Positions 42,669 to 53,749 of a stretch of 64,000 nt of DNA are shown here, one piece after another. Every line of letters starts with the position of its first letter. Position 1 is the stretch's first letter. Under the pieces are notes generated by a model that saw nothing but the letters and a program-made list of their open reading frames with translations, searched no databases and was not told the origin of the DNA. Origin of the DNA: Drechmeria coniospora (Eukaryota; Ascomycota; Sordariomycetes; Hypocreales; Ophiocordycipitaceae); contig NC_054390.1 of the NCBI RefSeq assembly GCF_001625195.1, positions 868,001 through 932,000 on the forward strand. Direction: 5' to 3'. Position numbers and translations under genes: made by a program.

Positions 42669-43286
42669 ATGGTGCCCATCCTTATTGCCCTCCTCATCGG
42701 CTCCGCCGTCGCACGCATAGGCCACAAGTTGTCCTACATCGATGAGAACGTAAAGAAGTGCATGGACGATTTAAAGGCACATAAATGGTGGACGATTGAT
42801 CACTTCGACTTTTACGCATCTGTCGTTTCCTATACAGCGAATGCCTCCCCCACTAATTCGTCCAATACGGTAGGGTTCGTTAACTTTACCCTTACCCATC
42901 CCTCCGTCCCGTACAAAGCCCACTGTACCGAATATATCAGCGAGGATCTCCCCTTGTACTCGAGTAAGACGTTCGAATATTTTATTCAAGGCAGAACGAT
43001 CCACTCATGCACCATTCCCGCCGCTACCGGAGACACAGCAAGCTTTAGCATCAACGCTACATCGGGCGAGCTTCACATTACCCACGACTGGTACTGCCCC
43101 GACACGGGAGATTTTTTCGACAAGTCTTTTGAGGCATCCGGGACGGTAAAGCTTAAATGTATAACAAACACAAAGGATACCTCGAAACAATCGATAAGCT
43201 GTAATCCCATTTCTCTCCAGGCGCCCATTCGTCGGCTTATTTTTCGTGCGGGGCTTTTGAAGAAAAAGGAAAGCTATTTCTCATAG
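42669..43286 (+). CDS. Small secreted cysteine-containing protein, copy 2
   Basis: A 205-residue paralogue of the 40805-41443 product, roughly two thirds identical by eye in the core. It has a signal peptide MVPILIALLIGSAVA, then HKWWTIDHFDFYASVVSY, NTVGFVNFTLTHP, YKAHC, GELHITHDWYCPDTGDFF and SFEASGTVKLKC. All six cysteines are at equivalent positions, so the two probably share the same disulfide pattern. Differences concentrate in the first 30 mature residues and in the basic C-terminus (FRAGLLKKKESYFS versus FHAALKISGKSLAYS). An intact frame in both copies means that both were kept by selection or that the duplication is recent. Function unknown; extracellular by prediction. Confidence 0.87.
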   Translation: MVPILIALLIGSAVARIGHKLSYIDENVKKCMDDLKAHKWWTIDHFDFYASVVSYTANASPTNSSNTVGFVNFTLTHPSVPYKAHCTEYISEDLPLYSSKTFEYFIQGRTIHSCTIPAATGDTASFSINATSGELHITHDWYCPDTGDFFDKSFEASGTVKLKCITNTKDTSKQSISCNPISLQAPIRRLIFRAGLLKKKESYFS

Positions 43287-44888
43287 TAGCGAGCATGAGG
43301 ACATGGACTATTCAGCTGCCGGGCCCGGAAACCGCCGAGGTGAAAGCTAGTAGCAAGGCCGGGCGGTAGCAAAGACACGGCTTCCTAGGCCAAAGGCTAG
43401 GCCTTGCCGAGGGACCGCCCGATGGCAGAGGAACGGACGGATTAGGGCGATTGGGGTGCAAAGGCCATAGATGTGACGATATCCTATCCTCTCCCTTATC
43501 GACCTGTTGACGGCAGCATGACGGGCGCTCGTCGTACTGTGTACACTGTGGAGCGGATGCCCAAGCGGAAGCGGCAGGCACCAACCGACGGCGACCTTGT
43601 ACTTGCACAGTGCCACACACGGTACAACGTTATCGAGATCCGCGGCGATGCTGCACACGAACACGTGACTACGATCCCCCGTTGGCCTTGGGACGACTCG
43701 GCATCTCTTTCCTCTGCACAAAAGAGGAACTCGCTTCCACATCTACACCGCCGTTTTTCTTCGTCTTCCTGCTTTCGAGTATGACGGTTGACCCGTCGCA
43801 TACTGGCAACACCGACGCGTTCTTCATGCGGGAGCCGACAGTACCTGACAGTCCGGTGTCTCTGCATGAATGGGAACTCGATTCCACATCAAGACCATCG
43901 TGCTCGATGACAGTTGACCTGCTGGCAACACCAACAAATTCATCATGTGGGAACGGGCGATGGCTGACAGCTCGGCATCGTTGTCCTTTGCTCGAATGGG
44001 AGCTTGATTCCACATCGAGACCGCCGTTTACCTCGTCCTCGTGCTGGCTCGTTGACAATTGACCTGCTGGCAACACCAACGCATGCATCCTGTGGGAATC
44101 GGCGGTACCTGACAACTCGGTATCCTCGTCCTTTGTACGAACGGCAACTCGCTTGCAAGTTGAGGCCGTCGTTTTCGTCCTCTTCGTTTTGCTAGGGCAA
44201 CTGATGACCCATCCCATGCTGGCAACGTACGCACTCATCGTGTGGGAACCGGCGGTACCTGGCAACTCGGTAACTTCGTCCTCCGTACGAACGGTTCCTC
44301 GTGTGTACCTCTATGACCGCACTTGGCTTCGTCTTTGTTCTCGCAAGGATATCTGATGACCCGTCGTGTGCTGGCAATGTCGACGCACTCATCGTGTGGG
44401 AACCACCGGCGGTGCCTGCAGCAGAAAAAGACAGACAGAGATGATTTGGAGGCGGCTTACGGTGCAACGTCTGATCAATCTTCGTCGTACACTCCGACCG
44501 CGGCGAACGCTCGTACTTCAACCCCATTCTCTCAAGCCAGTCGACTGAAATGCGTCAAAGGATCGTTGATGACATAACCCTGTCATCACTATCCTGCATA
44601 CCGAAATCGGCATTTTAACACTGCAGCGTCGGTCGTCTGGGATGTTGTCACCGACTTCAATGTCGAAGATGTGAGGCTGGACAGTCAGACGAGCGTCGGA
44701 GCACGTCTATGCCGTAAGCCACCGACAACGCATCCACATCTGATAGCGGACAAGCCGATGCACTCCTTTCTTCTGTTAGCAACCATTCATTGGAAGATTT
44801 GTTCCCGGCATCTCCAACATCCTCCACGACGCTTTGCTCTGTGGCCCACCTGTTTCCCCATCCTACCCCTGGCTTGCGGCGGCGCACG
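43287..44888. other. Gene-free spacer with diverged tandem array
   Basis: After the 3' block of duplication unit 2, this spacer is mostly the ~145-bp array described separately. From 44560 to the BBE start codon I see only short unstructured frames. The proximal promoter of the BBE gene must lie in its last few hundred bases; no TATA box is evident. Confidence 0.55.
43640..44425. repeat. Diverged tandem array, period about 125-155 bp, 5-6 copies
   Basis: Recurring landmarks in the same order are TGACC(C/T)G, CTGGCAACACCAACGC, TCATGTGGGAA, CGGCGGTACCTGACAACTCGG, CGTCCTTTGTACGAA, TGGGAACTCGATTCCACATC. Copies start near 43640 (partial), 43790, 43916, 44059, 44201 and 44352 (partial). The period varies, so no single frame follows the repeat. 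On the minus strand, however, one frame (43669-44265) stays open for 198 codons and shows three related segments starting GLDVESSSHS or GVDVEASSS. I list this as repeat DNA rather than a gene. It could also be a decayed internally repetitive gene. Confidence 0.75.
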
Positions 44889-46865
44889 ATGACTCGCGGC
44901 TGGATCTTGACATGGATCGCATCGCTCGCAGTGGCTGGCTGCGCTCGCCCGTCCACCACAGGATGCAAGCCGTATCCGGGATCGCCAGACTGGCCGGCTG
45001 CGGAGGCATGGCGGCGGCTGAATGAAACGCTCGGCGGTCGGTTGCTGAGCCCGTCGCCCCCTGCGGCAGCCTGCCACAGAGACCGACCCGAGTACGATGC
45101 CGCTCGATGCGCCGAGATTTCGAAGAGATGGGTCACCTTCGACTGGCACACGCAGGATCCCGTCTCCAACTGCTGGTCGCAGTTCTCCAACGACACGTGC
45201 CTACCCGACGGTCCTTCCTGCTCCGGCCAGGGGTACCCCCCCTTTGTGGTGAACGCGACAACGGCACGGCACGTCAAGGCTGGCATAGACTTTGGTAATG
45301 ACCTCATCGATCTGATGGGTTACCAGGCCATCGAAGGAGAGGAGTGCCTGTGCTGACACGGTAGTTTGGCAGCCCGGAAGTACAACGTGCGCTTGCTCGT
45401 CAAGGGCACGGGGCATGACGACAACGGGAGATCCATCGCGCCCGGCGCCCTGTCCATCTGGACCCATCACATGAAGGAGATCGAATACCACGCCAGCGAG
45501 TTCAGGCTCGCCGGGTCGGGCAGATGCATCCAGGGTAGCGCCGTCACCGTCGGGGCCGGCAACCAAATGTACGACATTTACGTCGCCACCGCGCGATACA
45601 ACAAGACCATTGTCGGCGGCGGCGGCAAATCCGTCGGCGTCGGCGGTTACTTGTCGGGCGGCGGCCACAGCATCCTCGGCGCTCGCTACGGACTCGGCGC
45701 CGACAACGTGCTGGAGATGCAGCTGGTGACCCCTGGCGGAGACATCGTGACGGCCAACGAGGACCAGCACTCGGATCTGTTCTGGGCCATGCGCGGAGTG
45801 AGTTGCCAATTTCCCATGCCAGTCCCCCGGAAGGGTAGACGACCAAGGCTGACCCCGACCCCGACTCGGTTCAGGGGGGCGGTTCTACCTTTGGGGCCAT
45901 GACGTCGGTGACGTTGAAGGCTCACCCTTCGCCCTCGATCGCTTACATCACCTGGTACGCGTACATGTCGGCGGACTCGCCCGTCGCCTTCGACCTTGTT
46001 GGCTACGTGCTCTCGCAGTTCCCGACCCTCATGGACGAGGGCGTGTCCGGCTATCAGTATATCTTCGACAAAATGCCCAATCCCCTGCCGGGAGATGGCC
46101 AGCCCAAGGTCATCTCCGGCCTCATCGGCGGCTTCATGCTGCAGGATGTGACGGACGCGACCAAGCTTGAGGCGCTGCTGAAGCCGGTCGAGGACGCCAT
46201 CGGTCGTCGGTGGAATGGCACCGCGCACATCGTCAAGGAGACCAAGCTGTACGCCTCCTTCTTGGACTGGTTCGACGTCAACTACGATCAGGGCGTCGCC
46301 GGCGGGAACGTCTACCGCACCTCGCGGTTGGTTGACCGAAAGGCCCTCACGGGCGACCCCAAGGCGCTGGGCGAAGCGTACAGGGCGGCGACCAAAGCCG
46401 CCGGTGCCGTGACGGCGTACATGGTGGCCGGCAAGGCCGTGCAGAAGGCGAGACCCCGTGGCGGCGGCAACGCCGTTAACCCGGCCTGGAGACAGGCCTA
46501 TCTGCAGAGTCTGACGGGCGTGACGTACCCCTCGTTTAACCAGACGGCCGAGAGGACGACGATCGAGGCTCTGGACGTGACTCTGGACCCCCTGAAGGCA
46601 CTCACGCCGACCATGGGTGCTTACATCAATGAGGTCAGTGGCCAAGTTCGCCATGAATTTTGCCTCTGGTCATCCTGTGCTGACATGCCATGCCTAGGGT
46701 TGGCTGTTCGAAAAGGACTGGCAGAAAACATTCTGGGGCAGCAACTACGCCCGTCTCCACAGGATCAAGAAGCAGGTGGACCCGACGAATGTTTTCGTCT
46801 GCTTCCCCTGCGTTGGCAGCGAGGGGTGGTTTCAGAGAGACGACGGACGACTCTGTAGAAGATGA
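44889..46865 (+). CDS. Secreted BBE-type FAD-linked oxidoreductase
   Basis: Four exons, 44889-45294, 45373-45797, 45875-46633 and 46698-46865, giving 585 residues; donors GTAATG, GTGAGT and GTCAGT, acceptors GCAG, TCAG and CTAG. Each junction rebuilds conserved sequence (GIDFARKYNVR, AMRGGGGSTFGAM, YINEGWLFEKDW). A signal peptide (MTRGWILTWIASLAVAGC) is followed by the FAD_binding_4 domain with VKGTGHDDNGRS, whose His (about 149) is the family's covalent flavin site, then GGGGKSVGVGGYLSGGGHS (about 215-233) and YGLGADNVLEM. The C-terminus has the BBE motif NYARLHRIKKQVDPTNVF. The second flavin-linking Cys of bicovalent members is absent (Gly/Lys in that place). By family it oxidises alcohols, sugars or amine-type metabolites with O2. 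It is a plausible tailoring enzyme for a metabolite cluster, but extracellular members also act on carbohydrates. Confidence 0.94.
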
Positions 46866-47608
46866 AGCATCAATATGATATACGGGTGGCTATGGAAGCA
46901 GCTCTGAATATCCGGAGAACCGGAGAGTTTCATTATTTCGGTGTCAATTCCGCAAGAAAAGTAAAACAGTTTCCTGCTGCCTAGAATTAATACTTGAATG
47001 CTACATGGCGTGTCGAACCTCATTTCACAACCCGAGGGCGATGAACCATGGGGCAACGTCTGCTGGGGATCCGTGACCCCTTCGGATCGTGCGTGTATGC
47101 GGAAAGGTGAGACAGAGGAGAGATGTGATATCTGACGCGTCTCTGCCTCTGTACATATCAGTTGATCTGTGCGTCTCAGATGGGCTGGTCGCTCCCTCCA
47201 TGGTCTCTCAGTGCCTCCATTGTTCCGTCCATGGGGTGCAATGCCCAAAAATCTTCAGTTTGCCTTGGCTGTTCCTCGAGTCCCCCAAGGTAGGCGTCAG
47301 GACGTCAGGGCTATGGAGGCGCGAGTCCACCTTTGCCGCGAGAGCGAGATGCCGTCGTGCCCGATGAGAACGCAGTTACCCAACTGCCCAAGATATGAAC
47401 GAAAGCAACAAGACAAAAGGAAATATGCTGCAAAACAAAGGGTAAAAGTACAGCGTCTGCCCGCTCCGGCCGTAATGTCAATACAACGTCATCGTTAAGT
47501 TTCAAGGTGGGTGGAGGGAAGTGCCGGAATGCCCAGCGTTTCATGTCCCAAAGAGACATACGTTCCTGCCCTGTCCCAGTCTTGCCGTGAGTGGTGTGGC
47601 ATGCAACG
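46866..47608. other. Tail-to-tail intergenic region
   Basis: About 740 bp between convergent 3' ends (BBE oxidase and the STAND-domain protein). No gene or repeat recognised. Confidence 0.55.
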
Positions 47609-49149
47609 TCATGTCCGCCATTTGATGATCCTTTTGGTGCAAATCTTTCGGAATCGTGGCTTCTTGGCCTTCTTGGCCGGAGGCAGACCCGCGGTCACGG
47701 CGGGTGCGGTTCCATCGTTGCTGCTGCCGGTACCAATGGTCGTGGCCGTGCTCATGCTCGCGCTCGCCGTGGTACCGCCGGCGCTGCCGTTGTCGGTGTT
47801 GGTGCGACCAAGGACGACGCTGAGGGAGCGCGAGGTGCCGGGACCAGCTTCGCTCTGCATCAACTCGACGAGGTCAGGGCCGACGAGGCGGGCGTAGGCA
47901 AAGGTGTAGACCTCGTTGCCGTCGAACAGTTCGTTTGTCGTGATGGGGAGGGGTATCGCGGAGAGGATGGGCATGTCGGCGAGTGCGAGTCCGGATAGGG
48001 GCGTCGACACACGAGTCGGCGACGGCGGCGCCCCGATGTTGGACGGGGCCGCCATCGATTCGATGCCGAGGCCGGTACCGTCGGTGGCGGGGCGCGGCGT
48101 CGTCGACATCGGCGGCGGTTGGCGCTGCGGTAAGCGGCCGCGAGGTGTGTAGTGCGGGGGCAAGTCTTGGGGTTGCGGGTCGCAGATGTGATCGAGCCGG
48201 CGCATTCGTCCGGCGAGGGCCATGTTGGAGGTGACGAGGCGTGCGACGCGTCGCTCGAGTCCAAGGAGGGCATTGTGGGCATCGGACTCGCCGGGACTGC
48301 GGGAGGAGCAGCTGTTGTCAGCGAACGAGAAGGACGGGCGCCGGCAAGTAGCGCAGAGGGGGGCGTTGAGTATGAAATGGGTTGGGACGGGGTGATGCGA
48401 TGTGACATGTGACGTGATCTTGGGCATATCCGATTTGGTCGGTGGTTCGCCAGCACGGGTACCTGCGCGCAAGCCGCCTCTTGGCATCATCTTGGCTCCC
48501 GTCTTGGCAGCATTTTGATCGGCGGGGGGGAAGGAACGACGGCGTCGTCATCCTTGCCGATTGTCGACGGCAAAAAAAAAAAGAAGCATGGGCAGGTGCG
48601 GTAGGGTATGGGCAGGAAGGGGCGAGGGAGGGCAAGGCCATCTGCTGCATCTCGCATCGGCGGCTGCATCTGCATGGGTGCGACTCACCACTTCAGGATG
48701 GTCATCATCATCGTCATCGACAGGTTGTGCCACCGGATGCGCGAGCACAGAGCACCGATGCGACGGTCCCAGTCGCACTCGGCAGCCTCGTGCGGCTCGG
48801 TGCCGGCCGTGACGCCGCTGCGCTTCTGCTCCTCAAGGACGGCGCAGAGGGTCTGCAGGTCCGAAAGGGCCAGGACGGTGTCGGTTAGGGTGGCGACGAC
48901 GTCCTCGACGTCGATCCAGCCGGCGCGTTCGGGCAAGGGCAGCTGGGCCGTCTCGAGCAGGGAGAGCGTCTTGCAGAGGATGTGGACGGTGGAGCGGCAC
49001 TGCTTGACCTGCTGGAGCGCCTGGTTGAGCATGGGCGTCAGCTTCGTCGACGGCAGGTTGAGGTCCCAGATGACGTCGGACAGGCGGCCGCCGACGGCGA
49101 GGAGGCCGATGATGGCCGTCGTCACCGTCACCGTCTCGGTCCCGGCCAT
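47609..49149 (-). CDS. Protein with fungal STAND N-terminal domain, no NTPase domain
   Basis: Two exons, 49149-48689 and 48311-47609, joined by a 377-nt intron (donor GTGAGT, acceptor ACAG); product 387 residues. Residues 1-200 read MAGTETVTVTTAIIGLLAVGGRLS, then helical segments (LPSTKLTPMLNQALQQVKQC, VHILCKTLSLLE, DVVATLTDTVLALSDLQTLCAVLEE, RIRWHNLSMTMMMTILKC) and, after the junction, NALLGLERRVARLVTSNMALAGRMRRLDHI. This is the pattern of the 'fungal N-terminal domain of STAND proteins', usually ending in LNILQC...LLxxNxxLSRRLxRLED. Instead of a NACHT/ankyrin part, a Pro/Ser/Thr-rich disordered region follows, ending in a basic NLS-like tail (PPAKKAKKPRFRKICTKR). Stand-alone versions are common in fungi. 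The intron is long for this window, so the exon-2 start deserves RNA evidence. Confidence 0.78.
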
Positions 49150-50407
49150 GGTGGGATGGGGAGAGGGGGCGGTGCGGCGGCGGCGCGTCGTCGACCTGGT
49201 CGGGGGTTGCGGGCGTTCCTCTTCAGCCTCTTCTCGGTCGAGCCGTTTCGGCACGTGTCCACGCCGCCGTCCCAGCTCGACGCGTGCGACTCTGTGTTTC
49301 CGCCGGCGACGGTCGGCGGCCGGTAGATAAATAGCACACGGTCGAATGCTCGCCGGTCTCCCTGCTCGTCTCGCTCGACGACGGCAGCATCAATCCGACG
49401 GCACCAGCTTGTCGTCGAGGGCGGCCACGGCTAGCTCGGTTTGGGCGTGGCGCTGGGCTCGACCCCCCAGCTGCATCGCTGTTCACCGACGACGAGACAG
49501 GCCGGAGTCGGTCGAGCTACGGGTCGAGGAACACTGCAGGTGTCTCGCGAGCGTGTAGGGTCCGTCTCTCGCAATCGCTCGTCGCTCTCTCGGCTGCACG
49601 TCCTCGTCCCGTCCGAGCTGGGCAAGAAATCAAGCAGGTAATGCGGCCGGGAGGGTGATGCAACGTTGGCTTGCATGGCGGCTCCCCGGGTTCAGCGGTC
49701 GGGTCAGGCACCGATTTAAAGGGAGCCAACTCGCATCGCTGAAACGGCGTGCGAGGTGATGGAGCAGGCAGAGGACGGATAGGACGGCATGGGTCCATGG
49801 GCGCGAGGGCTACTGGGGCCACGCCGTGGTGGGGCCCCCGCTACGGGGCGCTGCCGAAGAGCCGAACTCGATCAGCCGGCTGCGATGGCTCGTACGAGCG
49901 GCGCGTTCGTCGCCGGTAGTGCCTTCTTCGGTCGTCGAGCTGTGCCAACCACGGAGTAGGTGCGCCTGCGTCGGCCCTTCGAGGCGCGCCCGCCCGTACA
50001 GGTACATGACGCCTCGGCGCGCGTGGTGCTGGCCACATGTACAGGTACACGCGCCGCTGGCGATTCCTGGCAGCGGCGGCCGTCCTGCCTGCCATTCGTC
50101 CTCCCCGTACCGCACCGTACCGTACCGGGCACGGTAATGATGGTCTCAACCCAGCTCGACTCGACTTGACGCTCCGTCGTGGTAGCCAGCGGGGACTCGC
50201 ACTCGGTCAGTTCGTGCACGGTACGAGTGATGGGCCGGTATCCCTCCACGGCCAGGGGTCCGCCCTTCGAACTCGACCAGCCAGCCCCCTGCAGGCATTC
50301 ACACGTCCTAGCATTTCGCCTAGGTATCGACCGATCCCTATTCCATTGTGCTGCTGGTGGTCTGTGGCGGCAGGTGCCCTTCCAAGTAAGCTCTTGCACG
50401 CACGGCA

Positions 50408-50891
50408 CCTTCTCCCACCATGGTGCCTTCTCCCACCATGGTGCCTTCTCCCATGATGGTGCCTTCTCCCATGATGGTGCCTTCTCCCACCATGGTACCT
50501 TCTTCCACCATGGTGCCTTCACCCACCATGGTGCCTGAATACACACACACCTTCTTCCATGATGGTGCCTTCACCCACCATGGTACCTTTTCCCACCAAG
50601 CTACCTTCTCCCACTAAGGTACCTTCACTCACCGTGGTACCTTCTCCCATGATGGTGCCTTCTCCCACCATGGTACCTTCTCCCACCGTGGTACCTTCTC
50701 CCATGATGGTGCCTTCTCCCACCATGGTACCTTCTCCCACCATGGTGCCTTTTCCCACCAAGGTAACTTCTCCCACCAAGGTACCTTCTCCCACCAAGGT
50801 ACCTTCTCCCACCAAGGTACCTTCTCCCACCAAGGTACCTTCTCTCACCAAGGTACCTTCTCCCACCAAGGTACCTTCTCCCACCAAGGTA
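50408..50891. repeat. 18-bp minisatellite, 26 copies
   Basis: Seven units from 50408 to 50533, a 16-bp interruption (50534-50549) and nineteen units from 50550 to 50891. Consensus CCTTCTCCCACCAWGGTR. Variants fall in blocks: early units carry CCATGG, middle ones CCATGATGG, and the last eight carry CCAAGG, so the array grew by local unit duplication. Because 18 is divisible by three, four or more frames remain open (MVPSPT repeats on plus, VGEGTM/L repeats on minus). The 16-bp interruption shifts the frame, which argues against translation. Confidence 0.95.
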
Positions 50892-51446
50892 CCATGTAGG
50901 TACCTCGGAGGCAGGCAGGTGGTGCCCTGGACGGAGATGTGATTGCACTTGCTGCGGCGCAAGGCGTGCCGGTGCCTATGGCATCAGCGACCCGCCGCTC
51001 GGGCCGGCGGCGTTCGGAGGCGTCGTCATCGTCCCCATCATCACCGCCGCTGTTTGATCACCCACTCTCGAACGCTTCAGCGATCATGTTCGTTGGGTGA
51101 CTGCGTTCTTACCAGGAATCGTACCTACCCAACATGCACCTGCACTGCCAGTGGGTAGGTGCCGACCTCGCAGGGCGACCTTGGGCGCTTCCACGTAGGT
51201 GAGGTGCTTGGTAGGCATCCCATGCAAGTGCTGGTCGGCCACCGGCCTCTGGCCAGTGACGGTGCACCGAGGCCGTCCCCCTTGCCTCCCTGGCTGCGTA
51301 CCCGGCACACACATCGTCAGGCGGGGTCCAGGGTCGCTGGCTACGACGGCAGACTAAAATTAGCTGCCCACCCACCAACGACGGAATTCGGCACGGTCGC
51401 GGCTCGCCTCTGCGTGGTAATTCGTACGGCATGACTCCTATCTGTT

Positions 51447-51488
51447 TGTGCACTTGCTTATGTGCACTTGCTTATGTGCACTTGCTTA
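51447..51488. repeat. 14-bp tandem repeat, 3 copies
   Basis: Three identical units TGTGCACTTGCTTA at 51447, 51461 and 51475. Confidence 0.92.
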
Positions 51489-53685
51489 TGTACGCACAAT
51501 GTACTCGGCACTTGTGCGAGTAATCCAAGTTCATTTCGTCGGGGTACATGTTGGTGTGTGTCGGTGAGCCACGAGTAATACTGACACTCGGCGCATGCGT
51601 GCACGACGGCATGAGTCAATGTCGACGACGACTGTCGACAGCCTTTCCACTCGTTGTTTCACGCGCCACCTTGGGTTGTCCAGCTGCTTGCGACCAAGGG
51701 CAAGATGTTCCCCAGCAGCGAGCAGGTGCGTGCGCTCACGCAAGATCTGTAGATGCTGTTCTGTGCCACTGCAAGCTTCTGCATCCCATCCATGTCATCT
51801 AAAATCGACATGTATATGCGGACGGGCCATGCAGCATGCGTACCAGGTGTGAATCGTATTCGGGCATCTGCGTGTGTCTGCAAGAGGCCCATCGTAGTGT
51901 TTGTAGAGGTGCACGCACACACACCATTGTCGGAATGGTCTGGCAAGTTCGCCGTCGCAGTGCGCGGTACATCTGTTTCACTTGACCGCAGATGCTGCTG
52001 CGCAGGCTACTAGGTAGGTACCTACCCGGCACCGGTGGAACAGGCGTCGTAACGCCCGCCGAGCACAACGCACGCGCACCGCAGTGGCTCGTACATACCA
52101 TGTAGCGCTCCCGCCGGACCGCTAGCTTGGACGCCTACCAAGCTCAGGGCACTGCACCGAGTGCTTCGTGCCGTTCCGCGCGGGCTCAACATCCACCACA
52201 CCTCCGTCAACGATGGAGACGCTCGCATGCACTCCTCCGCCAACGACTGAGCAGAGAGCACGTTGACCATGGCGGGTGGGCGAAACCTGTCTACTTTTCA
52301 AGCTTTGCTTATGTGTACCGAAGCGATGGGTGCCGCCGACGGGATGGCCGGATGGTCAAGGCGGAAACGAAAGGTTGAGTCCCGTCAACGTGGCTTATGA
52401 TGCCATCGTCCCTCGACGAGTCGTGACGCGATCCAGTGGTACGGCAAGTGACTTTCAACCTCCGAACTAGGGGTCGTATCGTCGTCCCGATGGTTTGCAC
52501 TTTGCGTGCCGAGCTTTGAGTGCCGAGCGGTTAAAACGCAACGAGGCGGCGTGCGTTGCCTGCCATTGACGCGGACTTGGCGGGCCCACGGTAGCTGACG
52601 CCGGCTGCTGAAAAAAGGGCAGATGCACGTGAGGTTGCGCATACCAGCCTAGGCCGGCATTTATTAATACTTGCAGGTCCACATGCATGACCGGTGTATT
52701 ACGGAGTACATGCAAGCGAGCATATGTCTGTCCGGTACTGCTGCGCTGCAGAGGCCGTCAGCACCATGGCTCGGATAGATGCATGTCCAGAGGTCTACCC
52801 GTCTTCCGGGGCGGGCAACGACTACGGTAATGAATGCAAGCGCAGCCTCCGACGCCGTGTGTGCGTCGAAAATGCAATATACCTACTGTGTGCTTATGCA
52901 TCTGGTGCCTGCACGTTTCCCTGCTGCCCATTTTTGGCTGCAAGGTGCAATGAATCGGAAAGCCATGGTTGTAGAGCAAACGCATCGACATGATACAGCT
53001 GTGCGACGCCTCTACATGCTGGACAGCTGCTTCCCTCATGCCGTACACCCACTATTATGCATGTACAGTTGCGCAGAAAAACCGCACGCTATGCTGTGCA
53101 GGTCCCTGACCCCCAGGCGTCGGTGGACACTGACATTGACGGCGGCAGCGCCAGAGACATGTTCCTACTAAGATGGTGTATGGTAAAAGCAGGGCAGTGC
53201 TTCTTTTCCTGTTCCAAGTACTGTACAGAGTGTAATACAGTAGTACTCCGTACTGCGCTATTCCAAGAACTCCGGGCAACGAACTCCGCAATACCTACGG
53301 AGTAGTGCAATATTATTACTTCGTACGGAGTATTACTGCACGAATACTTACTTGTACTTGTGTTCGTACGATACTCCGTCCGTGCCTACTGTATGTTATA
53401 TACTGTACTTACATTAACAAGGGTGTAATAAATGTGCCGGCTCCACGTGTTGGCATCTGCCCCGATTTGGTTTGGCTTCCTGTCGCAGACCCCGATCCTG
53501 TCTAATAGTGTCTGTCCATGGTTGTCAGCCCATCATGATGTGGTTGCGAGATTCGTTCGCGCCTCTCTAGTCACGGCCATCGGTTGGATGATGGGCCCTA
53601 ATTACCTGGGACACGAGAATGAGGACCTCCATCGCGCATGTGCAATGTTGGACGCCACAGGCTCGAGCTCGGTGTGTGCATGTGC

Positions 53686-53749
53686 AAACGACCTGAGGCA
53701 GAAACGACCTGAGGCAGAAACGACCCGAGGCAGAAACGACGCGAGGCAG
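53686..53749. repeat. 16-bp tandem repeat, 4 copies
   Basis: Units AAACGACCTGAGGCAG at 53686 and 53702 are identical; those at 53718 and 53734 differ by one base each. Confidence 0.92.

Larger units (their letters stand above)
41761..43500. repeat. Segmental tandem duplication, unit 2
   Basis: Second unit of the duplication: 118-bp block 41761-41878, TATA box at 42539, paralogous gene 42669-43286, and 3' block from about 43320 that again begins GGGCCCGGAAACCGCCGAGG and contains GGCGATTGGGGTGCAAAGG. It is longer than unit 1 because of extra sequence between the 118-bp block and the promoter. Confidence 0.85.

Noticed and set aside
50408..50891. CRISPR-like array
   Set aside because: Direct tandem units without spacers, in a eukaryotic genome with introns. 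It is a minisatellite.
50519..50962. 147-codon minus-strand frame of VGEGTM/VGEGTL repeats and the matching plus-strand MVPSPT frame
   Set aside because: Both are the 18-bp minisatellite read in open frames. The 16-bp interruption breaks the phase, and there are no flanking coding features.
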